A stretch of 64,000 bases of DNA from Pseudacidovorax intermedius (GTDB lineage: Bacteria; Pseudomonadota; Gammaproteobacteria; Burkholderiales; Burkholderiaceae_C). The position numbers and the translations under genes were made by a program. The stretch is from the NCBI RefSeq assembly GCF_003350475.1, contig NZ_QQAV01000008.1:158507-222506 (forward strand). The letters are read 5' to 3'. Positions 57,561-64,000 of this stretch are shown one piece after another; the first letter of the stretch is position 1; every line of letters starts with the position of its first letter. Below the pieces are notes generated by a model. That model worked only from the letters and a program-made list of their open reading frames with translations, made no database searches and was not told the origin of the DNA.

Positions 57561-58991
57561 TCAGGCGGCCAGTACCCGGCCTGGATTGAGCAGGCCCTGG
57601 GGGTCCAGCGCCGACTTGATGGCCCGCATCATGCCCAGCGCCACGGGCGACTTGTGCTGTTCGAGGGTCTGGACCTTCAGGCTGCCGATGCCGTGCTCGG
57701 CCGAGAAGGAGCCGCCGAACTTCTGCACCTGCGCATAGACCAGTTCGTTGACCCGCTTCTCCTGGTCGCGCAGGAAGGCCTTGGCATCGCCCTCGGCCGG
57801 TGCCTGGACGTTGTAGTGCAGGTTGCCATCGCCCAGGTGGCCGAAGTTGACCAGCCGCACGCCCGCAATCTCGCGCGCCAGCAGGGCGTCGGTTTCGGCG
57901 CAGAAGGCCGGGATGCGCGACACCGGCAAGGAGATGTCGTGCTTGATGTTGAGGCCTTCCTCGGCCTGGGCCAGCGGAATGCTCTCGCGGATGTGCCAGA
58001 GCTCGTGCGCCTGCGACAGGTTCTCGGCCACCACGGCATCGGCCACGCAGCCGGATTCGAAGGCCGCTTCGAGCAGCGATTCGAAGCGGGCCCGGGCGTG
58101 TTCCTCGGATTCGCTGTCGGAGTTCTCCAGCAGCACGAAGTAGGGATGGCCGTCGCCCACCTCGTCGGCGAAGGGCACGCGAAGTTGCGGCATGTGCCGG
58201 CGAACCAGGCTGAGGGCGAATTGACCCATCACCTCGAAGCCGGTGAGGCCCGCGCCCAGGTGGCGCTGCGCCTGGCCCAGCAACTGCACGGCGTCATCGA
58301 AAGAGCCCACCGCCGCCCAGGCCGTGAGCCGCGCCGCCGGCTGCGGAAAGAGCTTGAGCGTGGCCGCCGTGATGATGCCCAGCGTGCCTTCGCTGCCGAC
58401 CATCAGGTCGCGCAGGTCGTAGCCGGTGTTGTCCTTGCGCAGGCCGCTGGTGCCGTCCCACACCTCGCCCTGCGCGGTCACCACCTCCAGGCCCAGGCAC
58501 AGTTCGCGCGCATTGCCGTAACGCAGCACCTGGGTGCCGCCGGCGTTGGTGGCCAGGTTGCCGCCGATGGTGCAGCTGCCCTCGGCCGCCAGGCTGAGCG
58601 GGAACAGGAAGCCGGCCTTGGCGGCGGTCTCCTGCAGCACCTGCAGCACGCAGCCGGCCTCGACCGTGACGGTGAGGTTGGCGGCGTCGATCTCGCGCAC
58701 GGCGGCCATGCGCGCCAGGCTCATCACCACCTGTGAGCCGCTGGCGTCGGGGATGGAGCCCACCGCCAGGCCGGTGTTGCCGCCCTGCGGCACGATGGCC
58801 GTGCCGGCCGCAGCGCAGGCCTTGACCACCGACGCCACCTCGGCCGTGCTGCCGGGGCGGACCACGGCCAGGGCCTTGCCCCGGGCGCGCTTGCGCCAGT
58901 CCTGTTCGTAGGCGGTGAGGTCGCCGTCGGTCAGCACATGGGCGGCGCCGACGAGGGCGCGCAGCGAGTCGATCAGTGCAGGGGTGGTCAT
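57561..58991 (-). CDS. FAD-linked oxidase, GlcD/D-2-hydroxyacid dehydrogenase type
   Basis: 476 aa. FAD_binding_4 domain with VPQGGNTGLAVGSIPD (around residue 70) and a FAD-oxidase C domain ending in SAEHGIGSLK with catalytic His. Oxidises a D-2-hydroxyacid such as glycolate, D-lactate or 2-hydroxyglutarate. Which one is not decided by sequence alone. ATG 58991 gives MTTPALIDSL. An upstream extension to 59066 lies inside the previous gene and is rejected. Four bases separate it from the DUF2069 gene. Confidence 0.9.
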   Translation of the reverse strand: MTTPALIDSLRALVGAAHVLTDGDLTAYEQDWRKRARGKALAVVRPGSTAEVASVVKACAAAGTAIVPQGGNTGLAVGSIPDASGSQVVMSLARMAAVREIDAANLTVTVEAGCVLQVLQETAAKAGFLFPLSLAAEGSCTIGGNLATNAGGTQVLRYGNARELCLGLEVVTAQGEVWDGTSGLRKDNTGYDLRDLMVGSEGTLGIITAATLKLFPQPAARLTAWAAVGSFDDAVQLLGQAQRHLGAGLTGFEVMGQFALSLVRRHMPQLRVPFADEVGDGHPYFVLLENSDSESEEHARARFESLLEAAFESGCVADAVVAENLSQAHELWHIRESIPLAQAEEGLNIKHDISLPVSRIPAFCAETDALLAREIAGVRLVNFGHLGDGNLHYNVQAPAEGDAKAFLRDQEKRVNELVYAQVQKFGGSFSAEHGIGSLKVQTLEQHKSPVALGMMRAIKSALDPQGLLNPGRVLAA

Positions 58992-58995
58992 GGTC

Positions 58996-59403
58996 TCAGG
59001 AGGTCGATGGATCGGCGGCGCGCATCTGCCGGCCAGCCCGCAGCCGCAGGCGCACATGCCAGGCACAGGCCACGAAGAGCAGCAGGCACAGCGCGATCTC
59101 GATGCCCGCGAGCGCGCGGCTGAGCGGCAGCGTGTCGCTCCAGGCGCGCACCACGCCTTCGGTGAAATAGAGCCAGATCATCAGGCTCAGCCAGCGGTAG
59201 GTGTACAGCCGCCACTTGAGCAGCCCGGCGAGCGGCACCACCAGCGGCAGCACCTTCAGCGCCAACCAGCTGCCGCCGGGACGCAGCGGCGCCAGCCACA
59301 GCTCCCAGGCCAGGCCCAGCCCGATCAGCCCCAGCAGGCAGCCGACCGCCAGCGTGCGGGTGGCGGCGACGGACGCCGAGGGACGGGCGGAGGATGTGTT
59401 CAA
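58996..59403 (-). CDS. DUF2069 membrane protein
   Basis: About 135 aa from a TTG at 59403, with four membrane helices (GCLLGLIGLGLAWELWL, VLPLVVPLAGLLKW, LMIWLYFTEGVVRAWS, LCLLLFVACAW). RRLYTYRWLSLMIWLYFTEG-like sequence is the DUF2069 signature. The only upstream ATG, at 59487, would overlap the divergent YihY start, so the shorter frame is preferred. No good ribosome site is visible and the start is uncertain. Usually found beside YihY/BrkB or WrbA genes. Function unknown. Confidence 0.75.
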   Translation of the reverse strand: MNTSSARPSASVAATRTLAVGCLLGLIGLGLAWELWLAPLRPGGSWLALKVLPLVVPLAGLLKWRLYTYRWLSLMIWLYFTEGVVRAWSDTLPLSRALAGIEIALCLLLFVACAWHVRLRLRAGRQMRAADPSTS

Positions 59404-59463
59404 ACCAGGGGAGGAAAAGGGCCGCGGCACGCGAGGGCGACGGCGGTGTCGGAGGGCGGTGGC

Positions 59464-60738
59464 ATGATACCCAGCATGATTCGCCATCGGCTCTGGAGGG
59501 ATCTGACGCGCTTTCCGTGGCGCAGCACCGCGGCGGTGCTGGGCGAGCGATTCCGCGACGATCGGCTGGCCCTCACGGCCGGCAGCCTCACCTTCACCAC
59601 CACCATCGCCCTGGTGCCCTTCTTTACGGTGGCGCTGGCGCTGTTCACCGTCTTTCCTATCTTCGCCACGCTGCAGGACCGGCTGCAGCGCTGGCTGGTG
59701 CAGAGCCTGATCCCCGAGAACATCGCGCGGCAGGTGCTGGGCTACCTCACGCAGTTCGCGGGCGCGGCCAGCGGCCTGGGCATCGTGGGCCTGGGCGTGC
59801 TGCTGATCACGGCCATTGCGCTGATCCTGACCATCGACAAGACGCTCAACGGCATCTGGCGCGTGCCGCGGCCGCGACCGCTGGCGCAGCGGGTGCTCAT
59901 CTACTGGGCGTCGATCACGCTCGGGCCGTTGCTACTCGCGGTCAGCCTGTCGACCACCGCCTACGTGTTCAGCGCCTCGCGAGGACTGATCGGCGAGGCG
60001 GGGCTCAACCTGCGCTGGCTGTTCGACGGCGCCGAGTTCCTGCTGCTGGCGCTGGGCATGGCCTCGCTCTACCACTATGTGCCCAACACGCAGGTGCGCT
60101 GGGCCCATGCCTGGGCGGGTGGCCTGTTCGTCGCGGCGGCGATCGAGGTGGCCAAGCGGGTGCTCGCGTTGTACCTGAGCTTCGTGCCCACCTATTCGGT
60201 GCTCTACGGCGCCTTCGCCACGGCGCCCATCCTGCTGATCTGGATCTACACCGCCTGGGTGATCGTGCTGCTGGGTGCGGTGATCGCGGCCTACCTGCCG
60301 ATGCTGCTCGCCGGCGTGGCCCGGCGCGGGGGGCGGCCGGGCTGGCCGATGCAGCTCGGCATCGAGGCGCTGCGCCTGCTGGCGCAGGCCCGAAAGGGGC
60401 CGGCGCGGGGGCTGGGGGTCCAGGAGATGGCCAGGCGGCTGCGGGCCGACGTGCTGCAGCTGACCCCGGTCGTCGACGCCCTGGTCCTGCTCGACTGGGT
60501 GGCGCCGCTGGCCGAGGAGCCGGCGAGCGGCGATCCGCGCTACGTGCTGTTGGTCGACCCGTCGGTCACGGCGCTGGCACCGATGGTCGAGGCGCTGCTT
60601 CTGCCTCGCAAGCCGGTGCTGGAACCGATCTGGGAGCGCGGCCCGCTGGCCCGCTTGACCCTGGCCGACGCCCTGGCGTCGGAGCGGTCTGCGGTGCCCG
60701 CCGAAGGCATCCCGCTGGCGGACGGCATCAGCGCTTGA
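59464..60738 (+). CDS. YihY/virulence factor BrkB family membrane protein
   Basis: 424 aa. Six-helix YihY domain in residues about 30-285, with the family segments FTTTIALVPFFTVALALF, TIDKTLNGIWRV and YSVLYGAFATAPILLIWIYTAW. The C-terminal 130 residues form a soluble winged-helix-like region (GVQEMARRLRADVLQL) present in many proteobacterial members. Start at ATG 59464 or 59476. Divergent from the DUF2069 gene. Family function is not established. Confidence 0.9.
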   Translation: MIPSMIRHRLWRDLTRFPWRSTAAVLGERFRDDRLALTAGSLTFTTTIALVPFFTVALALFTVFPIFATLQDRLQRWLVQSLIPENIARQVLGYLTQFAGAASGLGIVGLGVLLITAIALILTIDKTLNGIWRVPRPRPLAQRVLIYWASITLGPLLLAVSLSTTAYVFSASRGLIGEAGLNLRWLFDGAEFLLLALGMASLYHYVPNTQVRWAHAWAGGLFVAAAIEVAKRVLALYLSFVPTYSVLYGAFATAPILLIWIYTAWVIVLLGAVIAAYLPMLLAGVARRGGRPGWPMQLGIEALRLLAQARKGPARGLGVQEMARRLRADVLQLTPVVDALVLLDWVAPLAEEPASGDPRYVLLVDPSVTALAPMVEALLLPRKPVLEPIWERGPLARLTLADALASERSAVPAEGIPLADGISA

Positions 60739-60784
60739 GCGTCCGGACGGCCTTCGAGCGGCCAGCCGGCGCGAAGGACCCCGA

Positions 60785-61138
60785 TCAGAGCTTGACGCGC
60801 CCCGCCCAGATGTCCCGGTACATCACCCAGTCGCCCATGAAGCTGTAGAGCGGGCGCTTGAAGGAGGCCGGCTTGTTCTTCTCGAAGACGAAGTGGCCGA
60901 CCCAGGCGAAGCCATAGCCCGCGAAGAGCGCGCCCAGCAGCCACCACGGGTTGGCCGTGACCACCAGCACCGCCAGGCTGGCCAGCGCCAGCGTGGAACC
61001 GATGAAATGCAGGCGCCGGCAGGTGCGGTCGGCATGCTCGCTCAGGTAGAAGGGATAGAACTCGGCAAAGCTCGAGAACTGGCGCGGATCGACGGCGGCA
61101 CCGGCCGGCGCGCGCGTGGCGGCGTGGGAGGGATTCAT
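60785..61138 (-). CDS. DUF962 / Mpo1-like membrane protein
   Basis: 117 aa. FAEFYPFYLSEHADRTCRRLHFIGS (around residues 24-48) carries the conserved His residues of the DUF962 family, followed by two membrane segments and VGHFVFEKNKPASFKRPLYSFMGDW. The yeast relative Mpo1 is an iron-dependent dioxygenase for 2-hydroxy fatty acids, so a similar lipid alpha-oxidation role is possible. Converges with YihY, and its start is divergent from the thioredoxin-like gene. Confidence 0.88.
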   Translation of the reverse strand: MNPSHAATRAPAGAAVDPRQFSSFAEFYPFYLSEHADRTCRRLHFIGSTLALASLAVLVVTANPWWLLGALFAGYGFAWVGHFVFEKNKPASFKRPLYSFMGDWVMYRDIWAGRVKL

Positions 61139-61231
61139 CGCTGTCTCCTGTCGCCTCTGAGGGCGTTGCCCATAATAGCGACGGCCCTTGCCTGGGCCAA
61201 AATCCTCCCCCAAGACCCTGACGACTGCACC

Positions 61232-61600
61232 GTGACCGACGCCGCTGCCGCTACCACCTGGGCCGTGTGCCTGTGCGCCGAATGGTGCGGCACCTGCCGC
61301 GACTACCGTCCCCTGTTCGCCGAGGCCCAGCGCATGCATCCGCAGTTGCGCTTCGCCTGGGTCGACGTCGAGGACCATGCCGACCTGGCCGACGAGTTCG
61401 ACGTCGAGACCTTCCCCACGCTGCTGCTGGCGGGGCCCCAGGGCGTGCACTTCCTGGGGCCGATGCTGCCGCATGCCGGCACCCTGGCGCGCATGCTGGA
61501 GTCGCCGCCGGCCGCCCGGCCCGCCGATGCCGCCGTCACGGCCCTGTTGCAGGCGCTGGCGGCGCGCCCGGACGATGCCTTTGCGGTGGACGGGGCGTAA
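61232..61600 (+). CDS. Thioredoxin-family protein
   Basis: 122 aa from GTG 61232. No signal peptide, so cytoplasmic. Redox motif CAEWCGTCRDY (CGTC near residues 17-20) with the conserved cis-Pro in VETFPTLLLAG (near residue 60). The C-terminal 40 residues are Ala/Pro-rich and poorly conserved. Role as disulfide reductase is likely, but targets are unknown. Separated by 43 bp from a two-component system. Confidence 0.85.
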   Translation: MTDAAAATTWAVCLCAEWCGTCRDYRPLFAEAQRMHPQLRFAWVDVEDHADLADEFDVETFPTLLLAGPQGVHFLGPMLPHAGTLARMLESPPAARPADAAVTALLQALAARPDDAFAVDGA

Positions 61601-61643
61601 CCGCCCTCAGATTCGCTTCATCTGCCGGCCCTAGCCTGCGCCC

Positions 61644-62303
61644 ATGCGGATCCTTTTGGTCGAAGACGATGCCTCGCTGGGCGCCACCGTGCAGTCATGG
61701 CTGCAGATGGACGGTCATGCCGTGGACTGGCTGCAGCGCGGCGATCAGGCCGTGACGGCGCTGGCCACGCACGACTACCAGTGCGTGCTGCTCGACCGCG
61801 GCCTGCCGGGCCTGGACGGCGACGGTGTGCTGCAGGCCTTGCGCGCCCGCGGCGCCACGCTGCCGGTATTGCTGATCACCGCCCGCGACACGCTGGCCGA
61901 CCGCGTCGAAGGCCTGGACCTGGGCGCCGACGACTACCTGGTCAAGCCCTTCGACCTCGAAGAACTCTCCGCCCGCGTGCGCGCGGCGCTGCGGCGCGAA
62001 GCCCGGCAGCCTTCGCCGGTGCTGCAGCATGGCGGCGTCACGCTCGACCCGGTCGCCAAGCGCGCGACGCGGGACGGCGCCCCCGTGTCGCTGACGGCGC
62101 GCGAGTTCGCCGTGCTCGAAGCGCTGATGCGCCGGCCCACCCACATCCTCAGCCGCGCGCAGATCGAGGAGGCGCTCTACGGCTGGGGCGAAGAGGTGGA
62201 AAGCAACGCCATCGAGGTCCACATCTACAACCTGCGGCGCAAGCTTGGCAGCGGCTTCATCACGACGGTGCGCAACCAGGGCTACGGCCTGGCACCTGCA
62301 TGA
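61644..62303 (+). CDS. OmpR-family response regulator (QseB/TctD-like)
   Basis: 219 aa. Receiver domain with LVEDDASLG, phosphoacceptor D51 in VLLDRGLPG and K in DDYLVKPFDLEELSARVRA. C-terminal winged helix from about residue 125 (LTAREFAVLEALMRRP, NAIEVHIYNLRRKLG). Paired with the kinase overlapping by four bases. The adjacent YgiW-type gene mirrors the E. coli ygiW-qseBC locus, so QseBC-like is the nearest description. Confidence 0.93.
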   Translation: MRILLVEDDASLGATVQSWLQMDGHAVDWLQRGDQAVTALATHDYQCVLLDRGLPGLDGDGVLQALRARGATLPVLLITARDTLADRVEGLDLGADDYLVKPFDLEELSARVRAALRREARQPSPVLQHGGVTLDPVAKRATRDGAPVSLTAREFAVLEALMRRPTHILSRAQIEEALYGWGEEVESNAIEVHIYNLRRKLGSGFITTVRNQGYGLAPA

Positions 62304-63658
62304 GGGCGGACCGCCCCTGGTCGCTGCGCCGCCGCCTGCTGGCCACCGTCGTGGCCGCCAGCGTGGTGGTCTGGCTGGTCAGCCTGGCCATCGTCATCCA
62401 GGTGGCCTGGCACGGCGTGAGCGAAACCTTCGACGAAGCGCTGGAGGAAAGCGCCCAGCTCGTGCTGCGCCTGGGTCGCGAGCCCGCCACGGCGGCGACG
62501 GCCGGCGCGCGCAGCGATGGATTGCGCCTGCGCATCTACTACCAACTGGTGTCGCCCGACGGCCGCGTGCTGCAGCGGGGCAGGGAGGCGCCGGCCACGC
62601 CCTTCGTCACGCAGCTCACGGGCGACGACGAGCACTACAACGTGCGGGTCGACGGCCACTACTGGCGTGTGCATGTGCGGCGCGACCCCGCCACCGGCCT
62701 GCAGGCCCAGGTCGGCCAGCCCTGGGAGGAGCGGCTGGACCTGCTGGAGGACATCGCCGAGCGCCTGGCGTGGCCGGCGCTGGGCCTGCTGCTGCTGCTG
62801 GTGGCCGTGTGCTGGTTCGCCATCCGCCGGCTGCTGCGGCCGCTGGAGACCGCCGCGGCCGGCATCGCCGCCAAGTCGCCGCAGGATCTGACGCCCGTCG
62901 ACGCGCAAGGCATGCCGCAGGAGCTGCGTCCCATCCTCGGCGCGCTGGACGGCCTGCTGGCCCGGCTGGGCATGGCGATGGAAAACGAGCGCCGCTTCAC
63001 CAGCGACGCCGCGCACGAGCTGCGCACGCCCCTGGCCGCCCTGCGCAACCGCGTGCAGCTGCTCGCACGCCAGGGCCACCTTCCGGCGGAGGAAGCGCGC
63101 CAGCTGCGCGCCGACGTGGACCGCAGCACGCAGCTGGTCGAAAGCCTGCTGGCGCTGGCGCGGCTGGACCCGGTGAAGACGCTGGAGGCGGTCGAGCCGG
63201 TGTCGCTGGCACCGCTGGTGGATGACGCGCTGGCGGGTGTCGGGCCGGGGCGGGGCGACCCAGGCGCGAAAGCGGTCGACACCGCGCGCGTGGAAGCGGC
63301 ACTGTCGGTTCCGGTCATCGTCGGCCATCCCGCGCTGCTGGCCACGCTGGTGCGCAACCTGGTCGACAACGCCCGCCGCTACGGCGGCCCCGACGTGCGC
63401 ATCCGCGTGGAAAGCACCGCATTGCCCGGCGGCGGCACGCGCCTGGCCGTGCGCGACGACGGGCCCGGCGTGCCGCCCGCGCAGCGCCAGCGGTTGGGCG
63501 AGCGCTTCTTCCGCGTGCTGGGCAGCGGCCAGCCGGGCAATGGGCTGGGCCTGTCCATCGTGGCGCGCATCGCGGCGCTGCACGGGGCGCGGCTGCACTT
63601 CGAAGAAGGGTTGGACGGGCGCGGGCTCTCGGCCATCGTGGACTTTCCGCCGCGCTGA
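62300..63658 (+). CDS. Sensor histidine kinase (QseC-like)
   Basis: 452 aa. Membrane helix at residues about 13-36, a short periplasmic domain to about 160, second helix to about 178, HAMP-like linker, dimerisation domain with H239 in DAAHELRTPLAAL, and ATPase domain (LVRNLVDNARRYGG, VRDDGPGVP, GNGLGLSIVARIAALHGA). ATGA overlap with the regulator gene. The periplasmic domain does not show a recognisable ligand site. Confidence 0.93.
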   Translation: MRADRPWSLRRRLLATVVAASVVVWLVSLAIVIQVAWHGVSETFDEALEESAQLVLRLGREPATAATAGARSDGLRLRIYYQLVSPDGRVLQRGREAPATPFVTQLTGDDEHYNVRVDGHYWRVHVRRDPATGLQAQVGQPWEERLDLLEDIAERLAWPALGLLLLLVAVCWFAIRRLLRPLETAAAGIAAKSPQDLTPVDAQGMPQELRPILGALDGLLARLGMAMENERRFTSDAAHELRTPLAALRNRVQLLARQGHLPAEEARQLRADVDRSTQLVESLLALARLDPVKTLEAVEPVSLAPLVDDALAGVGPGRGDPGAKAVDTARVEAALSVPVIVGHPALLATLVRNLVDNARRYGGPDVRIRVESTALPGGGTRLAVRDDGPGVPPAQRQRLGERFFRVLGSGQPGNGLGLSIVARIAALHGARLHFEEGLDGRGLSAIVDFPPR

Positions 63659-63801
63659 CACGCACCGAGGGCCATCAGTTGGCCTTCATCTTCGGGCCGC
63701 CTAATGACTTCACTGGCCCGGGATTCCGGGCACAGCCTTCGTCCCGTCGATTCGTCCCGCCGAACCGGCCTCGTCCCAACCCTCTTCAGGAGCCTCGCCC
63801 C

Positions 63802-64000
63802 ATGCGTTCTTCCATCCTCGCCTCGACCCTCGCCCTCTCGCTGCTGGCCGCCGGCACGGCCGGTGCCGCAGGCAGTGCTGCCTCCGCGCCGGGCGCCGCG
63901 CCGGCCCAGGCGGCGGCCGCACCCGGCGGCTACAGCGGCCCCAGCACCGTGCCCGTCAGCACCGTGCGCCAGTTGCTCGACAGCGGCCGCGACGACCAGC
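63802..64000 (+). CDS. YgiW/YdeI (BOF, OB-fold) family stress protein, 3' end missing
   Basis: First 66 residues only. A signal peptide (SSILASTLALSLLAAGTAGAAG) is followed by an Ala/Pro linker and then GYSGPSTVPVSTVRQLLDSGRDDQ, the start of the NirD/YgiW/YdeI bacterial OB-fold. AGGAG at 63788-63792 precedes the ATG. Members are exported, small, and linked to stress or signalling. ygiW is next to qseBC in E. coli, as here. Confidence 0.8.
   Translation, partial: MRSSILASTLALSLLAAGTAGAAGSAASAPGAAPAQAAAAPGGYSGPSTVPVSTVRQLLDSGRDDQ

Noticed and set aside
58992..59066. Longer N-terminus of the FAD-linked oxidase
   Set aside because: The added residues lie within the DUF2069 gene and are Cys/Gly-rich with no similarity to the family start.

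Overview
The window is very GC-rich, densely coding DNA with short intergenic gaps, many 1-4 bp gene overlaps and no tRNA, rRNA, insertion sequence or CRISPR that I could see. Class I PhaC with PhaA, CstA-YbdD, a thyA-folA pair, an MdtABC-type RND system and branched-chain-type ABC importers together point to a betaproteobacterium of the order Burkholderiales, most likely Comamonadaceae-like. This assignment rests on gene content and composition only.

Region 1 (1-9359, + strand) is one tightly packed operon: a branched-chain-amino-acid-type ABC importer (binding protein cut by the window edge, two permeases, two ATPases), a DUF1445 D-glutamate-cyclase-like hydro-lyase, PxpA (LamB/YcsF), a PxpB-PxpC fusion, and a biotin carboxylase fused to a biotin carrier domain. 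The last two proteins together carry the parts of a urea-carboxylase-like enzyme split over two chains. The operon looks like an uptake and lactam/5-oxoproline utilisation system with an added biotin-dependent step. It is the best candidate in the window for incompletely described biochemistry.

Region 2 (9394-14076) has a divergent LysR/YeiH pair with two perfect inverted repeats between them, a secreted tannase/feruloyl-esterase-family protein and a lower-GC orphan membrane protein. Region 3 (14128-20702, - strand) has RluE, a Cache-domain histidine kinase and a NarL-type regulator in overlapping frames, then CstA-YbdD, with a UDG-like protein and a Phd/VapC toxin-antitoxin module upstream. 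Region 4 (20766-27915) holds glnS with its terminator, a secreted Pro/Tyr-repeat protein, and a - strand cluster of two small membrane proteins, a GST, a sterol-desaturase-family hydroxylase and a LytS/LytTR two-component system.

Region 5 (27916-37787) is the mdtABC plus outer-membrane-factor operon, preceded by tandem hexamers typical of OmpR-family activator sites. Region 6 (37967-47794) has an SGNH lipoprotein, a large GGDEF-EAL protein, an NlpD-like degenerate LytM protein, an ABC exporter, CreA, a NUDIX hydrolase, an FAH-family hydrolase divergent from a zeta-class GST isomerase (gentisate/homogentisate lower-pathway type), and PgeF. Region 7 (47723-51142) covers a small membrane protein and phaC-phaA. 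Region 8 (51149-64000) carries a 7TM-DISM diguanylate cyclase overlapping a nucleoside deoxyribosyltransferase-like gene, an Asp/Glu racemase, a LysR regulator, thyA-folA, a DTW-domain tRNA modification enzyme, a GlcD-type flavoprotein, several small membrane proteins, a thioredoxin-like protein, and an OmpR-type two-component system followed by the start of a YgiW/BOF protein.
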